From Limnobacter thiooxidans (GTDB taxonomy: Bacteria; Pseudomonadota; Gammaproteobacteria; Burkholderiales; Burkholderiaceae_B), in assembly GCF_036323495.1 (NCBI RefSeq), contig NZ_AP028947.1, positions 2,976,001 to 3,040,000 of the forward strand: DNA of 64,000 nt, read 5' to 3'. The notes below the pieces were generated by a model that saw nothing but the letters and a program-made list of their open reading frames with translations, was not told the DNA's origin and did not search any database. Shown here piece after piece: positions 27,354 through 36,599 of the stretch (its first letter is position 1; each line of letters begins with the position of its first letter). The translations under genes were made by a program, and so were the position numbers.

Positions 27354-28772
27354 TTAGAGTTTTATTCTCCGAGGACGGGTGAGAACCTCGGGTCTGAGTA
27401 TTTCACTCAACTGCTGCTCTGACAGTAAGCCCTTTTCAAGAACAAGGTCGGAAACTTTCCTTCCGGTTTTCAATGCAGTTTTTGCGATCTCAGATGCTTG
27501 ATCATAGCCTATGTAAGGGTTGAGGGAGGTAGCCAGACTGGCTGATTCCTCCACCCTTTGACGCAAAAGTGACTCATTTGCGGTAATCCCTAATACGCAA
27601 TTCTTGGTCAGGGTTTTACAAGCAGCTGTCAGGTGATAAATGCTTTTGAACAAACTCCACGCAATAATGGGTTCAAAGGCGTTCAATTGGAGTTGGCCTG
27701 CCTCGGCGGCCATGGTCACAGTGACGTCGTTTCCGATGACCTCGAAGGCCACCTGATTGACCACTTCAGGAATGACCGGATTCACCTTGCCTGGCATGAT
27801 GGACGAACCTGCGGCACGCGGGGGCAGATTGATTTCATTCAAGCCGGCTTGCGGACCAGACGAAAGCAGGCGCAAATCGTTACACATCTTGGACAATTTG
27901 ACGGCCACGCGCTTCAGTACGCCCGACAACTGCACAAAGGAACCCGTGTCTTGTGTGGCTTCAACAAGGTCCGCGGCCGTGACCAGGCCCAACTGGGTTA
28001 TTTCTTCAAGGTAATGGCGCGCGCGGGATGCATATTCCGGATCGGTGTTGATGCCCGTGCCAATGGCCGTGGCACCCAGGTTGATTTCGGAAATCAGGCT
28101 GGTGGCTTCACGAAGGCGCAAGATATCTTCGCCAATCATGACTGAGAAGGTTGCAAATTCCTGCCCCAAGGTCATAGGTACAGCATCTTGCAACTGAGTA
28201 CGACCAATTTTCAGGATTTTGCGAAATTCAAAGGATTTTTCACCAAATGCCTCGCCGAGCTCTTCCATGGCAGCCAACAAACCTGTGATGGCATTGATCA
28301 AACCGATTTTGACTGCAGTGGGGTAAACATCGTTGGTGCTTTGGGATGCATTGACATGTTCAATCGGGTGAACCAACTTGTAATCGCCCTTCTTTCCGCC
28401 CAGAATTTCAATGGCGCGGTTGGCGATAACTTCATTGGCATTCATGTTGGTCGAGGTACCGGCACCACCCTGAATGACATCCACCACGAACTGGTCATGA
28501 AGTTTGCCGGTACGGATTTCTTTGCAAGCCTGCGTAATGGCTTTGGCCAACTCGGGGGGGATTGTATCCAGATCGGCATTGGCCTTGGTTGCCGCCCACT
28601 TGACGGCGGCAAGCGCGTTAATTAGTTCAGGCGCGTTGTAAAGCGGGAAGCCGGTGATTTGATAGTTGTCGAGTGCCCGGCTGGTGTGAACGCCCCAGTA
28701 AGCCTCTGCGGGGATCTTCTTTTCACCCAGAAGATCTTTTTCGACGCGATGTTCCGACTGCTGCTTAACCAT
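27354..28772 (-). CDS. aspA: Aspartate ammonia-lyase AspA
   Basis: Converts L-aspartate to fumarate and ammonia. 472 residues, close to the normal 475-480. The fumarase/aspartase signature GSSIMPGKVNPVIPE near residue 320 contains the catalytic Ser loop. EHVNASQSTND-type residues near 140 and TRALDN-like SRALDNY near 30 are also present. It stands directly upstream of gltIJKL, so imported aspartate feeds the TCA cycle and supplies ammonia. A LysR gene and a palindromic site lie just before it. Confidence 0.95.
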   Translation of the reverse strand: MVKQQSEHRVEKDLLGEKKIPAEAYWGVHTSRALDNYQITGFPLYNAPELINALAAVKWAATKANADLDTIPPELAKAITQACKEIRTGKLHDQFVVDVIQGGAGTSTNMNANEVIANRAIEILGGKKGDYKLVHPIEHVNASQSTNDVYPTAVKIGLINAITGLLAAMEELGEAFGEKSFEFRKILKIGRTQLQDAVPMTLGQEFATFSVMIGEDILRLREATSLISEINLGATAIGTGINTDPEYASRARHYLEEITQLGLVTAADLVEATQDTGSFVQLSGVLKRVAVKLSKMCNDLRLLSSGPQAGLNEINLPPRAAGSSIMPGKVNPVIPEVVNQVAFEVIGNDVTVTMAAEAGQLQLNAFEPIIAWSLFKSIYHLTAACKTLTKNCVLGITANESLLRQRVEESASLATSLNPYIGYDQASEIAKTALKTGRKVSDLVLEKGLLSEQQLSEILRPEVLTRPRRIKL

Positions 28773-28854
28773 GCGATCCCCTGATGGAAATTTGAATGAA
28801 GGTCATGCTAAATCTTTGGTGCATTTCCCTCCAATACATAATTGGCATTAAAGC

Positions 28855-28869
28855 ATGCAATTCTTGCAT
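28855..28869 (-). promoter_or_regulatory. LysR-type T-N11-A box upstream of aspA
   Basis: ATGCAA-TTC-TTGCAT is a perfect 15-base palindrome whose inner 13 bases fit T-N11-A. It is about 83 bases before the aspA start and about 50 bases after the LysR stop. The position fits activation of aspA. The regulator's own start is 1 kb away, so autoregulation from this site is not expected. Confidence 0.6.
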
Positions 28870-28919
28870 ACACAAAAGACCCCCTGATTGGGTAGTGCTT
28901 GGATGGGTAGGCGACCGAG

Positions 28920-29831
28920 CTAATCAGGCCAATAGTGCCAAGCCAGATCGGCCTGCTCATTGCCAGCGTTAAGCTCTCGGTTGCGTTGACTGCGGCGGTA
29001 CAGGCGTACTTCCATGTCGATGAAGTAAGGTCCGGTGATGCAACACAGACCGGAATCACCAGACACCGCACTTTCCGGCAACCACGCCACCCCTAGCCCA
29101 GCCTGGCACAGGGACTTCAGGCTTTCTGACATATCGGTTTCGTACAGTGTTTTTTTCAGAAACACCGGACCTGCTTCAAAAGCCATGTCAGTCATCTTGG
29201 ACAAGTAAGCGTGCTTGGAATAGGACAGAAAAGGCACGGGCAATGGTGCGAGGGGATCAAGTGCATAAAGCGGCTTGCCGAAGGCATCTTTTGCCGTGTA
29301 AGGCGCAAAACGCTCCACGCCCAAAAGACGAAACTCGAATTTGCCCGGGTCCAACTCAATAGGCTCTCGACTGTGGTGATAACACACCAGAAAATCGCTT
29401 GCTCCGTCGGTGAAGTAAAGTACTGCATCGTGCACGTTGCTTGCAGTCAATTGAAAACTGAGATCGGGTAACCGATCGGCCAGCTTGGCCTTTAGTGTAC
29501 TGATCCAGTAAGGGGCCTTGCTGCAAGCCAGCGTATGAGGTACAACCAAGCGGATCGGGTGTCGGCTTTGAAGGCTGCCGCCCCGCACAATGGTGCGGGC
29601 TTGGCGAATTTGCTCAAGCATGGCGAGGGCCTGTTCATAAAACACTTCTCCCTGGGCGCTGAGTCTCGTGGGGTATGAACCCCGGTCAATCAACTCGCAG
29701 CCAAGCCAGCCCTCAAGCGCCTGAATTCGACGCGAGAAAGCAGGCTGGGTCACGCATCTCAAGTTGGCCGCTTTCGAAAAGTTCTTGGTTTGGGCCAGGG
29801 TGATGAAGTCTTCAAGCCATTTCGTTTCCAT
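28920..29831 (-). CDS. LysR-family transcriptional regulator, HypT-like
   Basis: 303 residues. N-terminal winged HTH: KWLEDFITLAQTKNFSKAANLRC then VTQPAFSRRIQALEGWLGCELI. C-terminal effector domain contains RLVVPHTLACSKAPYWISTLK. The N-terminus resembles E. coli HypT (YjiE), but many uncharacterised regulators share it, so the ligand is open. Because it lies next to aspA on the same strand, with a T-N11-A site between, control of aspartate use is a reasonable inference. Its first 20 bases overlap the end of the upstream ABC exporter gene. Confidence 0.85.
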   Translation of the reverse strand: METKWLEDFITLAQTKNFSKAANLRCVTQPAFSRRIQALEGWLGCELIDRGSYPTRLSAQGEVFYEQALAMLEQIRQARTIVRGGSLQSRHPIRLVVPHTLACSKAPYWISTLKAKLADRLPDLSFQLTASNVHDAVLYFTDGASDFLVCYHHSREPIELDPGKFEFRLLGVERFAPYTAKDAFGKPLYALDPLAPLPVPFLSYSKHAYLSKMTDMAFEAGPVFLKKTLYETDMSESLKSLCQAGLGVAWLPESAVSGDSGLCCITGPYFIDMEVRLYRRSQRNRELNAGNEQADLAWHYWPD

Positions 29832-31650
29832 GGGCAGACGCGTTCGGTTGACTGTGCTGTTGAATCAGCCACATTCGTGCGTATTCACCATTCTTGTCAA
29901 GTAGTGATTCATGGCTGCCACTTTCCAGAATTTCCCCCTGCCCCATCACTAGAATCTGGTTTGCATGAACCACCGTGCTTAAACGGTGGGCGATGATCAA
30001 GGTGGTGCGGTTGCGCGACAAGGCTTGCAGCTCTTGCTGAATGGCCCGTTCCGAGCGCGAGTCGAGTGCTGAAGTGGCTTCATCAAAAATCAGGATTGCC
30101 GGATTTTTCAGGATGGTTCGTGCAATGGCCACGCGCTGTTTTTCTCCCCCGGACAACTTCAAACCGCGCTCACCAACCTGGGTTTGGTACCCATCCGGTT
30201 GGCTGAGAATGAATTCATGGATGTGCGCGGCTTTTGCAGCCGCTTCAATTTCATCCTGGCTGGCATCAGGCCGACCGTAGGCGATGTTGTAGGCGATGCT
30301 GTCGTTGAACAGCACAGTGTCCTGAGGAACGATGCCGATATTTTTGCGAAGGGAGATCTGGGCAACATCACGAATGTCTTGCCCGTCAATCAGGATGGCG
30401 CCGCTGCCCACCTCATAAAAACGATACAGCAGGCGGGAGAGCGTTGATTTTCCGGCGCCGCTGTGACCGACCACCGCAACAGTGTGCCCGGCAGGCACCG
30501 AGAAAGAGAGATTTTTCAATACTTGGCGCCGCTCGTCATAGGCAAAACCAACGTTGCGAAACTCGATCGCCCCGCCATTTACCTTCAAATCGGGTGCATC
30601 GGGCTTGTCTTTGACTTCAAGATTCTCATCCATCAGCCCAAACATGCGCTCGATGTCAGCCAGGCTCTGCTTGATCTCGCGGTAAATCACACCGAGGAAG
30701 TTCAAGGGGATGTAAAGCTGAATCATGAATGCATTGACCAGCACCAGGTCGCCCAAGGTCATGCTGCCATCGAGAACACCTGCTGTGGCGCGCCACAACA
30801 CCAAAGTGACCGCAAGTGCAATGATTGCACTTTGCCCGGTATTGAGCAGAGTCAGTGATTTCTGGGAACGTATGGCAGCTTCCTGCCAGGCAGTCATGCT
30901 CTTGTTGTAACGCTGGGATTCAAAAGCCTCGTTACCGAAATACTTGACTGTTTCATAGTTGATCAGGGAATCCACCGACCGCACATTGGCCTTGGAATCG
31001 AGTTCATTCATGGTGCGGCGAAAATGCAGGCGCCATTCGGTGATCTTGACTGTGAAAAAGATGTACAGCGAAAGCGCCACTGCAGTGATGACTGAAAACC
31101 AGATGTCGTAATTGAAAAACAGGTAGCCCACCACGAGAACAATTTCAATCAGTGTGGGCAGGATGCTATACAGGGTGTAGCTGACCAAGCTTGAAATGGC
31201 ACGTGAACCGCGTTCGATGTCACGGGTGACGCCCCCGGTTTGACGGTTGAGGTGAAACCGCAACGACAGGGCATGCAAATAATCGAACACCTGAATGGCA
31301 ATGGACCTAACTGCATTTTGGGTGACCCGTGCAAACAGCAGTTCCCGCAGCTCGGTAAACAGGGTCGTGGAAAGTCGCAAGGCGCCGTAGGCCACCAACA
31401 AGGCCACTGGCATTGACGCAGCAGCCAACAGGGCATTGCTTTGCAGCAAAGGGGTCAAGGTGTCGATGATTTCCTTGAGCAACAGGGGCACGCCAACGTT
31501 GGCGACCTTGGCCAGCACCAGGCAGGCGATTGCAAAGACCACCCTCCACTTGTATTCCCACAGGTAAGGCAAAAGCTGGGCAATGGTGCCCCAGTCGCTT
31601 CGTTTTCGGGATCTTGGCGGGGCGGATTCCACCGGTGCAGTTCTGCGCAT
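29812..31650 (-). CDS. ATM1-type ABC exporter (fused permease and ATPase)
   Basis: Half-transporter of about 612 residues. An N-terminal six-TM domain (about 25-320) precedes an ATPase with Walker A GHSGAGKST near 405, signature LSGGEKQRVAIART and Walker B ILIFDEATSALDSRSE. RHFHLNRQTGG-like LRFHLNRQTGGVTRDIERG and YFGNEAFESQRY are characteristic of the mitochondrial ATM1/HMT1 group, which exports glutathione-linked sulfur or metal compounds. The substrate here is inference. ATG at 31650 is chosen; the extension to 31749 lies in the divergent promoter region and has no family support. Confidence 0.88.
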   Translation of the reverse strand: MRRTAPVESAPPRSRKRSDWGTIAQLLPYLWEYKWRVVFAIACLVLAKVANVGVPLLLKEIIDTLTPLLQSNALLAAASMPVALLVAYGALRLSTTLFTELRELLFARVTQNAVRSIAIQVFDYLHALSLRFHLNRQTGGVTRDIERGSRAISSLVSYTLYSILPTLIEIVLVVGYLFFNYDIWFSVITAVALSLYIFFTVKITEWRLHFRRTMNELDSKANVRSVDSLINYETVKYFGNEAFESQRYNKSMTAWQEAAIRSQKSLTLLNTGQSAIIALAVTLVLWRATAGVLDGSMTLGDLVLVNAFMIQLYIPLNFLGVIYREIKQSLADIERMFGLMDENLEVKDKPDAPDLKVNGGAIEFRNVGFAYDERRQVLKNLSFSVPAGHTVAVVGHSGAGKSTLSRLLYRFYEVGSGAILIDGQDIRDVAQISLRKNIGIVPQDTVLFNDSIAYNIAYGRPDASQDEIEAAAKAAHIHEFILSQPDGYQTQVGERGLKLSGGEKQRVAIARTILKNPAILIFDEATSALDSRSERAIQQELQALSRNRTTLIIAHRLSTVVHANQILVMGQGEILESGSHESLLDKNGEYARMWLIQQHSQPNASAHGNEMA

Positions 31651-31734
31651 GCGATACTTCTCGATACAAAAAAATGAGGCGATGGTGAATGCTACCACCC
31701 GCCTCGCCCAACACGACGCAGGAGACAAATTCAA

Positions 31735-32553
31735 ATGACAAGTATTCAAGACAAAGTGATTGTGATCACGGGTTCATCCGAGGGCATTGGCGCAGCGCTA
31801 GCCATCAAGCTGGCTCCCGGCAACAAACTGGTTCTTGCTGCAAGGCGCATGGACAAATTGCAGGAAGTCGCCAAACAGGTGCAGGCTGCCGGCGGGCAAG
31901 TTCACTGCGTGGCGTGCGATGTCACCGAACAGGCTCAGTGTGAAAACCTGGTGGAAGAATCGGTGAAAGTGTTCGGTGGCATTGACATGGTGGTGAACAA
32001 CGCAGGTGTTTCAATGCATGCCTGGTTTGAGGACATCACCGACCTGGGCACATTTGAGCGCCTGTTCCGCGTGAATGTGATGAGCATGGTCTGGATTACC
32101 CACAAAGCCCTGCCCTATATCAAGAAAGCCAAAGGCCTGATTGTCGGTGTTTCCAGCCTGGCTGGAAAAACCGGTGTGCCTGCACGCACCACCTATTGCA
32201 CCAGCAAGTTCGCAATGAGCGGTTTCATGGAAGCCTTGCGCATTGAACTGATGGGCACAGGCGTGGATGTGTGCGCCATTTTTCCTGGGGTGGTGGACAC
32301 GGAAATTCGCCGCAACGGCCTGAACCCGAATGGCGAACGTGCCGGCGTATCGGGCCTGCGCGAAAAAGGGGCCATGACCGTTGAACAATGTGTGAACGAG
32401 ATTGTGGACGCCATGGCCGAGCGCAAGCGCGAATGGGTCATGACGGCAAAAGGTCGCTTGGGCCTGAAACTGAAACCCTTTGTGCCCGCGGTGATCGACA
32501 AAATGGCCAAGGACGCACTGGACGACGAACATGGCGGGAAAAAATCTGCTTGA
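31735..32553 (+). CDS. Short-chain dehydrogenase/reductase
   Basis: Classical SDR of 272 residues. NAD(P)-binding TGSSEGIGAALA near residue 12, NNAGVS near 88, catalytic Ser in VGVSSLAGKTG near 142, and YCTSK near 160 give the Ser-Tyr-Lys set. A C-terminal tail of about 40 residues has no domain I know. Substrate unknown. Divergent from the ABC exporter. GGAG sits about 10 bases before the ATG. Confidence 0.9.
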   Translation: MTSIQDKVIVITGSSEGIGAALAIKLAPGNKLVLAARRMDKLQEVAKQVQAAGGQVHCVACDVTEQAQCENLVEESVKVFGGIDMVVNNAGVSMHAWFEDITDLGTFERLFRVNVMSMVWITHKALPYIKKAKGLIVGVSSLAGKTGVPARTTYCTSKFAMSGFMEALRIELMGTGVDVCAIFPGVVDTEIRRNGLNPNGERAGVSGLREKGAMTVEQCVNEIVDAMAERKREWVMTAKGRLGLKLKPFVPAVIDKMAKDALDDEHGGKKSA

Positions 32554-32576
32554 ATTCGAGTTTGGACGGGCCCGGT

Positions 32577-32978
32577 TCAGGCCCCAAACAGAATAACGGC
32601 CTGAACCACAGCCCCCAATACCGCCAAGACAACCACCACACCCAGCACGGTAACCGCTTTGCGATTGGCCTCGATTTGCGCAACCAACTGGGTGTTCTGG
32701 CTGGCCAGTTCCTTGATGACCTCGGCAGATTGAACCACCTGGCTTTGAAGCTCAACGATGGCCTGTTGTGCCTCAAACAACTGGTGTTCAAGGCGTCCAA
32801 TTGCACCGATGTCGGTGGCCAGCACGACGCCGGTTGTGTTGCTTTGACCTGATTCTGACGACTTTTTTCTGGATACGCTGTTCCACAGCTTGACTGCACC
32901 GTCTGCCACTTTAGGTGCATTTTTAATCACCTCGCCCCAAGGCACCATCTGCAATACTGCCACCCAAGCTACAGCCAT
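32577..32978 (-). CDS. Hypothetical coiled-coil protein with C-terminal membrane segment
   Basis: 133 residues, unrecognised. Residues 1-45 include a mildly hydrophobic start and VIKNAPKVADGAVKLWNSVSRKKSSES. A heptad-like coiled coil runs from about 58 to 105 (LEHQLFEAQQAIVELQSQV and following). A single TM segment, VTVLGVVVVLAVLGAVVQAVIL, ends the protein, a tail-anchor layout. AGGAAATT precedes the ATG. It faces the SDR gene and is divergent from the thioesterase gene. No function can be assigned. Confidence 0.75.
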   Translation of the reverse strand: MAVAWVAVLQMVPWGEVIKNAPKVADGAVKLWNSVSRKKSSESGQSNTTGVVLATDIGAIGRLEHQLFEAQQAIVELQSQVVQSAEVIKELASQNTQLVAQIEANRKAVTVLGVVVVLAVLGAVVQAVILFGA

Positions 32979-33124
32979 AATTTCCTCTTATGATCCAGTC
33001 AACAATGGGCCATTATCGCGCTTTTCAGGCGAAGGCATTGGTAACGGGCACCTAGAATAAAATGCAGACTCTAGAAGGTCAGCGTTACAATCCAGCATTC
33101 ATCCAATAAAAAGAACCTGACTAC

Positions 33125-33529
33125 ATGACCACCGACAAACCAATCCTGCTACCTGTAGACCGTGAACCGGTCATTCGTGTGATCCCCATGCCCCGTGATT
33201 CCAATGCATCAGGCGACGTTTTTGGTGGCTGGATTATGGCGCAGGTTGACTTGGCTGGGTCGGTGCCTGCCACCGCACATGCCAAAGGTAGGATTGTGAC
33301 CGTGGCTGTGAATGAGTTCGTGTTCAAGGAACCGGTGTTTGTCGGTGACTTGTGCAGCTTCTATGCAGAAGTGGTGAAGGTTGGTCGAACGTCCATGCAG
33401 ATTTACGTGGAAGTTTTCGCACAGCGCCGCTTGAAACCAGATGACGTGGCCAAGGTTACCGAAGCCTACATTACTTATGTGGCTGTCGACGAGAACCGGA
33501 ATTCACGGCCTGTGGAGCCATTGAATTAG
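33125..33529 (+). CDS. yciA: YciA-type acyl-CoA thioesterase
   Basis: Hotdog-fold thioesterase of 134 residues that hydrolyses acyl-CoAs to free acids and CoA. PRDSNASGDVFGGWIMAQVDLAGSV carries the Asp and the helix that define the YciA/ACOT group. The strand KGRIVTVAVNEFVFKEPVFVGDL follows. Single gene, with a hairpin after it facing the GntR gene. Confidence 0.92.
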   Translation: MTTDKPILLPVDREPVIRVIPMPRDSNASGDVFGGWIMAQVDLAGSVPATAHAKGRIVTVAVNEFVFKEPVFVGDLCSFYAEVVKVGRTSMQIYVEVFAQRRLKPDDVAKVTEAYITYVAVDENRNSRPVEPLN

Positions 33530-33543
33530 GCTCTTGAACAGTT

Positions 33544-33582
33544 GAGCAGGTCGGCGACCAAATGGCTTTGGTCGCCTTGCTC
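33544..33582. terminator. Hairpin between convergent yciA and GntR genes
   Basis: A perfect 10-base stem, GGCGACCAAA-TGGC-TTTGGTCGCC, is extended by GAGCA/TGCTC after a small bulge. It lies between two convergent genes and can fold from either strand. T-runs are weak. Confidence 0.65.
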
Positions 33583-33591
33583 GCTTTGAGC

Positions 33592-34467
33592 CTAGAAGTG
33601 ACTGAGGTCCTGCTGGTGCATCTCGAACGCAAACTCAACCTCGTTCACGTGCTGCCAGGAACTTTGCCCCTTGGCCTGTTTTCGCGACAGTTCGATCCGG
33701 TAGTCATACCGGTCGGGGCGATACAAACCTTTCAGTACCTGCACCGGCCTGCCGTTTTCATCGTAAGCCACGCGTGAAATGGCCAACAGGGGCGCGCCGA
33801 CGGGTACACCCAAAGCATAGGCAACCGATGCATCGGCCAGGCGCGCCGAGATGGTTTGACGAGCCTTGGCCACTTTCACCCCAGCCTCTTCCAGCAAAAC
33901 CAATATCGGAAATTCTCGCAAGCGCCTGCGACAAATACGGCCAGACAAATCCTGCGGTATGAAACTGGTCAGGTGGGCAACCGGCTGTCCTTCAATCTGA
34001 CGAATACGGATCAGTTTTTCCACAATGGCGTCGCTGGGCAAATGCAGCAGGGTTGCAATGTCAGGTGGAGGAAGAATGCGTTTGGAGGTGATCAGCTGGA
34101 GATCGGAAGAGTCGCCACTGGCTTGCAGACGCATGGCAGAAGCACTGAGCAACTGGCTTTGGCCAACGGAGGAATTGCGTGACTCAGTGCGGGGTTTGAC
34201 AAAAGTACCCTTGCCACGGCCCCTTGCCACCAAACCTTCCTTCACCAGGTCTTGCAGGGCCCGACGCATGGTGACCCGGGACACATTGAATTGTTCTGCA
34301 AGCACCAGCTCACCTGGCAAGGGCTTGGTGTCGTAGTGTCCCTCAATAATGCGTTCGCGAAGAATCAGGTAGATCTGGTGATAAAGAGGCACGACCTGAT
34401 TGGGGTCCAATTTACTGTCCCCGAAGTTCGATTCTTCGTGAAGTGCGGAGGGAAACTGACTGTCCAT
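33592..34467 (-). CDS. GntR-family regulator with UTRA domain
   Basis: About 291 residues. The N-terminal winged helix (about 24-95) reads VPLYHQIYLILRERIIEGHY, LVLAEQFNVSRVTMRRALQDL and GLVARGRGKGTFV, the HutC/FadR-type GntR pattern. The C-terminal UTRA ligand domain starts near 110. It lies next to and in the same direction as tctCBA, after the tctA terminator, so it is the likely regulator of that transporter. The start is uncertain: ATG at 34467 is used, and in-frame ATG/TTG codons upstream to 34524 are possible. Confidence 0.87.
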   Translation of the reverse strand: MDSQFPSALHEESNFGDSKLDPNQVVPLYHQIYLILRERIIEGHYDTKPLPGELVLAEQFNVSRVTMRRALQDLVKEGLVARGRGKGTFVKPRTESRNSSVGQSQLLSASAMRLQASGDSSDLQLITSKRILPPPDIATLLHLPSDAIVEKLIRIRQIEGQPVAHLTSFIPQDLSGRICRRRLREFPILVLLEEAGVKVAKARQTISARLADASVAYALGVPVGAPLLAISRVAYDENGRPVQVLKGLYRPDRYDYRIELSRKQAKGQSSWQHVNEVEFAFEMHQQDLSHF

Positions 34468-34508
34468 GGGTACTGTCCAAGTGCTGCTGAAATGCTGCAT
34501 AGATAATA

Positions 34509-34528
34509 CAACACAATGCAACACAATT
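34509..34528 (-). promoter_or_regulatory. Direct repeat in the GntR promoter region
   Basis: CAACACAATG is followed at once by CAACACAATT, two near-identical 10-base units one helical turn apart, upstream of the GntR start. The place fits a binding site for the regulator's own control. The sequence is not the usual HutC palindrome, so this is only a candidate. Confidence 0.35.
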
Positions 34529-34557
34529 CATACTGCTGCGATAGTACAAAAAAGTGA

Positions 34558-34591
34558 AAGGGCTGCCCAAACCGAAGTTCTGGCAGCCCTT
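34558..34591 (-). terminator. Intrinsic terminator after tctA
   Basis: On the minus strand AAGGGCTGCC pairs with GGCAGCCCTT around a 14-base loop, followed by a T-rich stretch (TTCACTTTTTTG). It ends the tctCBA transcript before the GntR promoter. Confidence 0.8.
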
Positions 34592-34621
34592 GTGTTGCAT
34601 CAGGACACGCTTGGTAGCGGA

Positions 34622-36124
34622 TTACTCTTCCTGAAAGGCCTCTTCACGCTTTTTACGAATCGAAGGCAAAAACACCACAATCAAGGCGATCAGTGCGATA
34701 GCCAGCATGGTTGCACTGATTGGACGGGTAACCAGTACGGAGAAGTCTCCACGCGACAGCAGCAAGGCCCTGCGCAGGTACTCTTCCATCATGGGACCCA
34801 GGATAAAACCCAACAGCAATGGGGCTGGTTCACATTTCAGTTTTGAGAAAATGTAACCCAACACACCAAACCCGGCCAGCAGGTAAACATCAAACAACTT
34901 GTTGCCCAGACTGAACACACCGATACAGCAGAAAACCAGAATCATCGGGTACAGGTAATGGTAAGGGACCGAAATCATCTTGACCCAGATACCAATCAAG
35001 GGCAGGTTCAAAACAACAAGGAACAGGTTACCGATCCACATCGAGACGATGATGCCCCAGAACAATGCAGGCTGTTCGGTCATGACCGCAGGCCCTGGCG
35101 TGATGCCCTGAATAATCATGGCGCCAATCATCAGTGCCATGACCGGGTTGGAAGGAATACCCAGTGTCAGCAAGGGAATGAAGGAGGTTTGCGCACCGGC
35201 ATTGTTGGCTGACTCCGGACCCGCTACGCCTTCAATGGCACCTTTGCCAAACTGTTCCGGTGTTTTCGAAATCTTCTTTTCGATGGAATAGGAGGCAAAC
35301 GAAGCCAGCATGGCGCCACCGCCGGGCAAAATACCCAACAAAGACCCAAGACCTGTGCCCCGTATAATTGGCCAGGCCATGCGCTTGAAATCTTCCTTGC
35401 TGGGCATCAAGCCTTCAACTTTGGAAACCATGGCAGAACGAAGATGCTCTTCCTCCAGGTTCTTGATGATTTCACCCAGACCGAACATGCCCATGGCCAG
35501 AATCACGAAGTTGATGCCTTCGGCCATGTAAGGGGTGTCGAAGGTGTACCGCTCCAGGCCTGAGTTGACATCGGTACCAGCCATGCCCAGTAACAAACCC
35601 AGCACAATCATGCCAAATGCCTGCAACAGGGAACCGCTGGCTAAAACTACCGAAGCAACCAGACCCACAACCATCAAGGAAAAGTATTCAGCTGCACCGA
35701 ACTGCAATGCAATATCGGCCAGGGGAGGAGCAAACAGGGCCAGCAAGACCGTGGCAAATGTACCCGCCACGAAAGAACCAATTGCTGCGGTAGCCAACGC
35801 TTTACCAGCCTTGCCCTGGCGTGCCATTTGATAGCCATCCAGTGCGGTAACCACCGACGACGATTCCCCCGGCAAGTTGACCAGAATGGCCGTGGTGGAG
35901 CCCCCATACTGCGCGCCGTAATAAATGCCGGACAACATGATCAAGGACGACACTGGCGGGAGACCAAAGGTGATAGGCAACAGCATGGCAATGGTTGCCG
36001 TGGGGCCCAAGCCAGGCAGTACACCAATGGCAGTACCCAGAAATACACCGATCAGGCAAAACAGCAGGTTGTTGACCGTGAATGCTGTTTCAAGACCGAG
36101 GGATAAGTTAGAGAGAAGTTCCAT
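34622..36124 (-). CDS. tctA: Tripartite tricarboxylate transporter, large membrane subunit TctA
   Basis: Large permease, 500 residues, with about 11-12 TM segments. The family motif [18 protein letters not shown] is near residue 38, with [20 protein letters not shown] near 68. The second copy of that type, [16 protein letters not shown], is near 258. TctA works with TctB and a periplasmic TctC protein to take up citrate-like or other carboxylates. It follows tctB by 2 bases. Confidence 0.93.
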   Translation of the reverse strand: MELLSNLSLGLETAFTVNNLLFCLIGVFLGTAIGVLPGLGPTATIAMLLPITFGLPPVSSLIMLSGIYYGAQYGGSTTAILVNLPGESSSVVTALDGYQMARQGKAGKALATAAIGSFVAGTFATVLLALFAPPLADIALQFGAAEYFSLMVVGLVASVVLASGSLLQAFGMIVLGLLLGMAGTDVNSGLERYTFDTPYMAEGINFVILAMGMFGLGEIIKNLEEEHLRSAMVSKVEGLMPSKEDFKRMAWPIIRGTGLGSLLGILPGGGAMLASFASYSIEKKISKTPEQFGKGAIEGVAGPESANNAGAQTSFIPLLTLGIPSNPVMALMIGAMIIQGITPGPAVMTEQPALFWGIIVSMWIGNLFLVVLNLPLIGIWVKMISVPYHYLYPMILVFCCIGVFSLGNKLFDVYLLAGFGVLGYIFSKLKCEPAPLLLGFILGPMMEEYLRRALLLSRGDFSVLVTRPISATMLAIALIALIVVFLPSIRKKREEAFQEE

Positions 36125-36126
36125 GT

Positions 36127-36579
36127 TTACATTCCAAACCAGGACCCGAATATGGGCAGAGGAATTCCCAGGCCTTTAACAAACACCAGGCTGCAAAATA
36201 CTGCCGCGCCCAGTGCGATGCCAAGGGTGAACTTCCAGTTAAAAAACTTGCTGGCAAGGGCTGAAATAAAAAATACCGCAATAACAGCAATAGCCAGACC
36301 CGCGCCCTCTACCAGCAATGCAAATGCGACGATGGAAAGGGTCACAAAAATAATTTTGGAAAAAGCAAACCCTTGAAGTGGTTCGCCTTCAACAATGAAA
36401 GAACGAATGAGGGATATCAAGCCGATGACAATCAGCAAACCACTCAACACCACGGGAAAATAGCCTGGGCCCATGACAATGGCGGTGCCCATTTCGTAGT
36501 CACCTGCCATATACAAAGCTGCTACACCAATGATCAGGTATAGCAGCCCGGCCCAAAAGTCGCGTAAGTCTTTTGGCAT
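36127..36579 (-). CDS. tctB: Tripartite tricarboxylate transporter, small membrane subunit TctB
   Basis: Small membrane subunit, 150 residues, four TM segments. The N-terminus DFWAGLLYLIIGVAALYMAGDYEMGTA is typical, with GPGYFPVVLSGLLIVIGL next. It sits between tctC and tctA with short gaps of 20 and 2 bases. Confidence 0.9.
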   Translation of the reverse strand: MPKDLRDFWAGLLYLIIGVAALYMAGDYEMGTAIVMGPGYFPVVLSGLLIVIGLISLIRSFIVEGEPLQGFAFSKIIFVTLSIVAFALLVEGAGLAIAVIAVFFISALASKFFNWKFTLGIALGAAVFCSLVFVKGLGIPLPIFGSWFGM

Positions 36580-36599
36580 TTTAAAATCTCGGTAATTGA

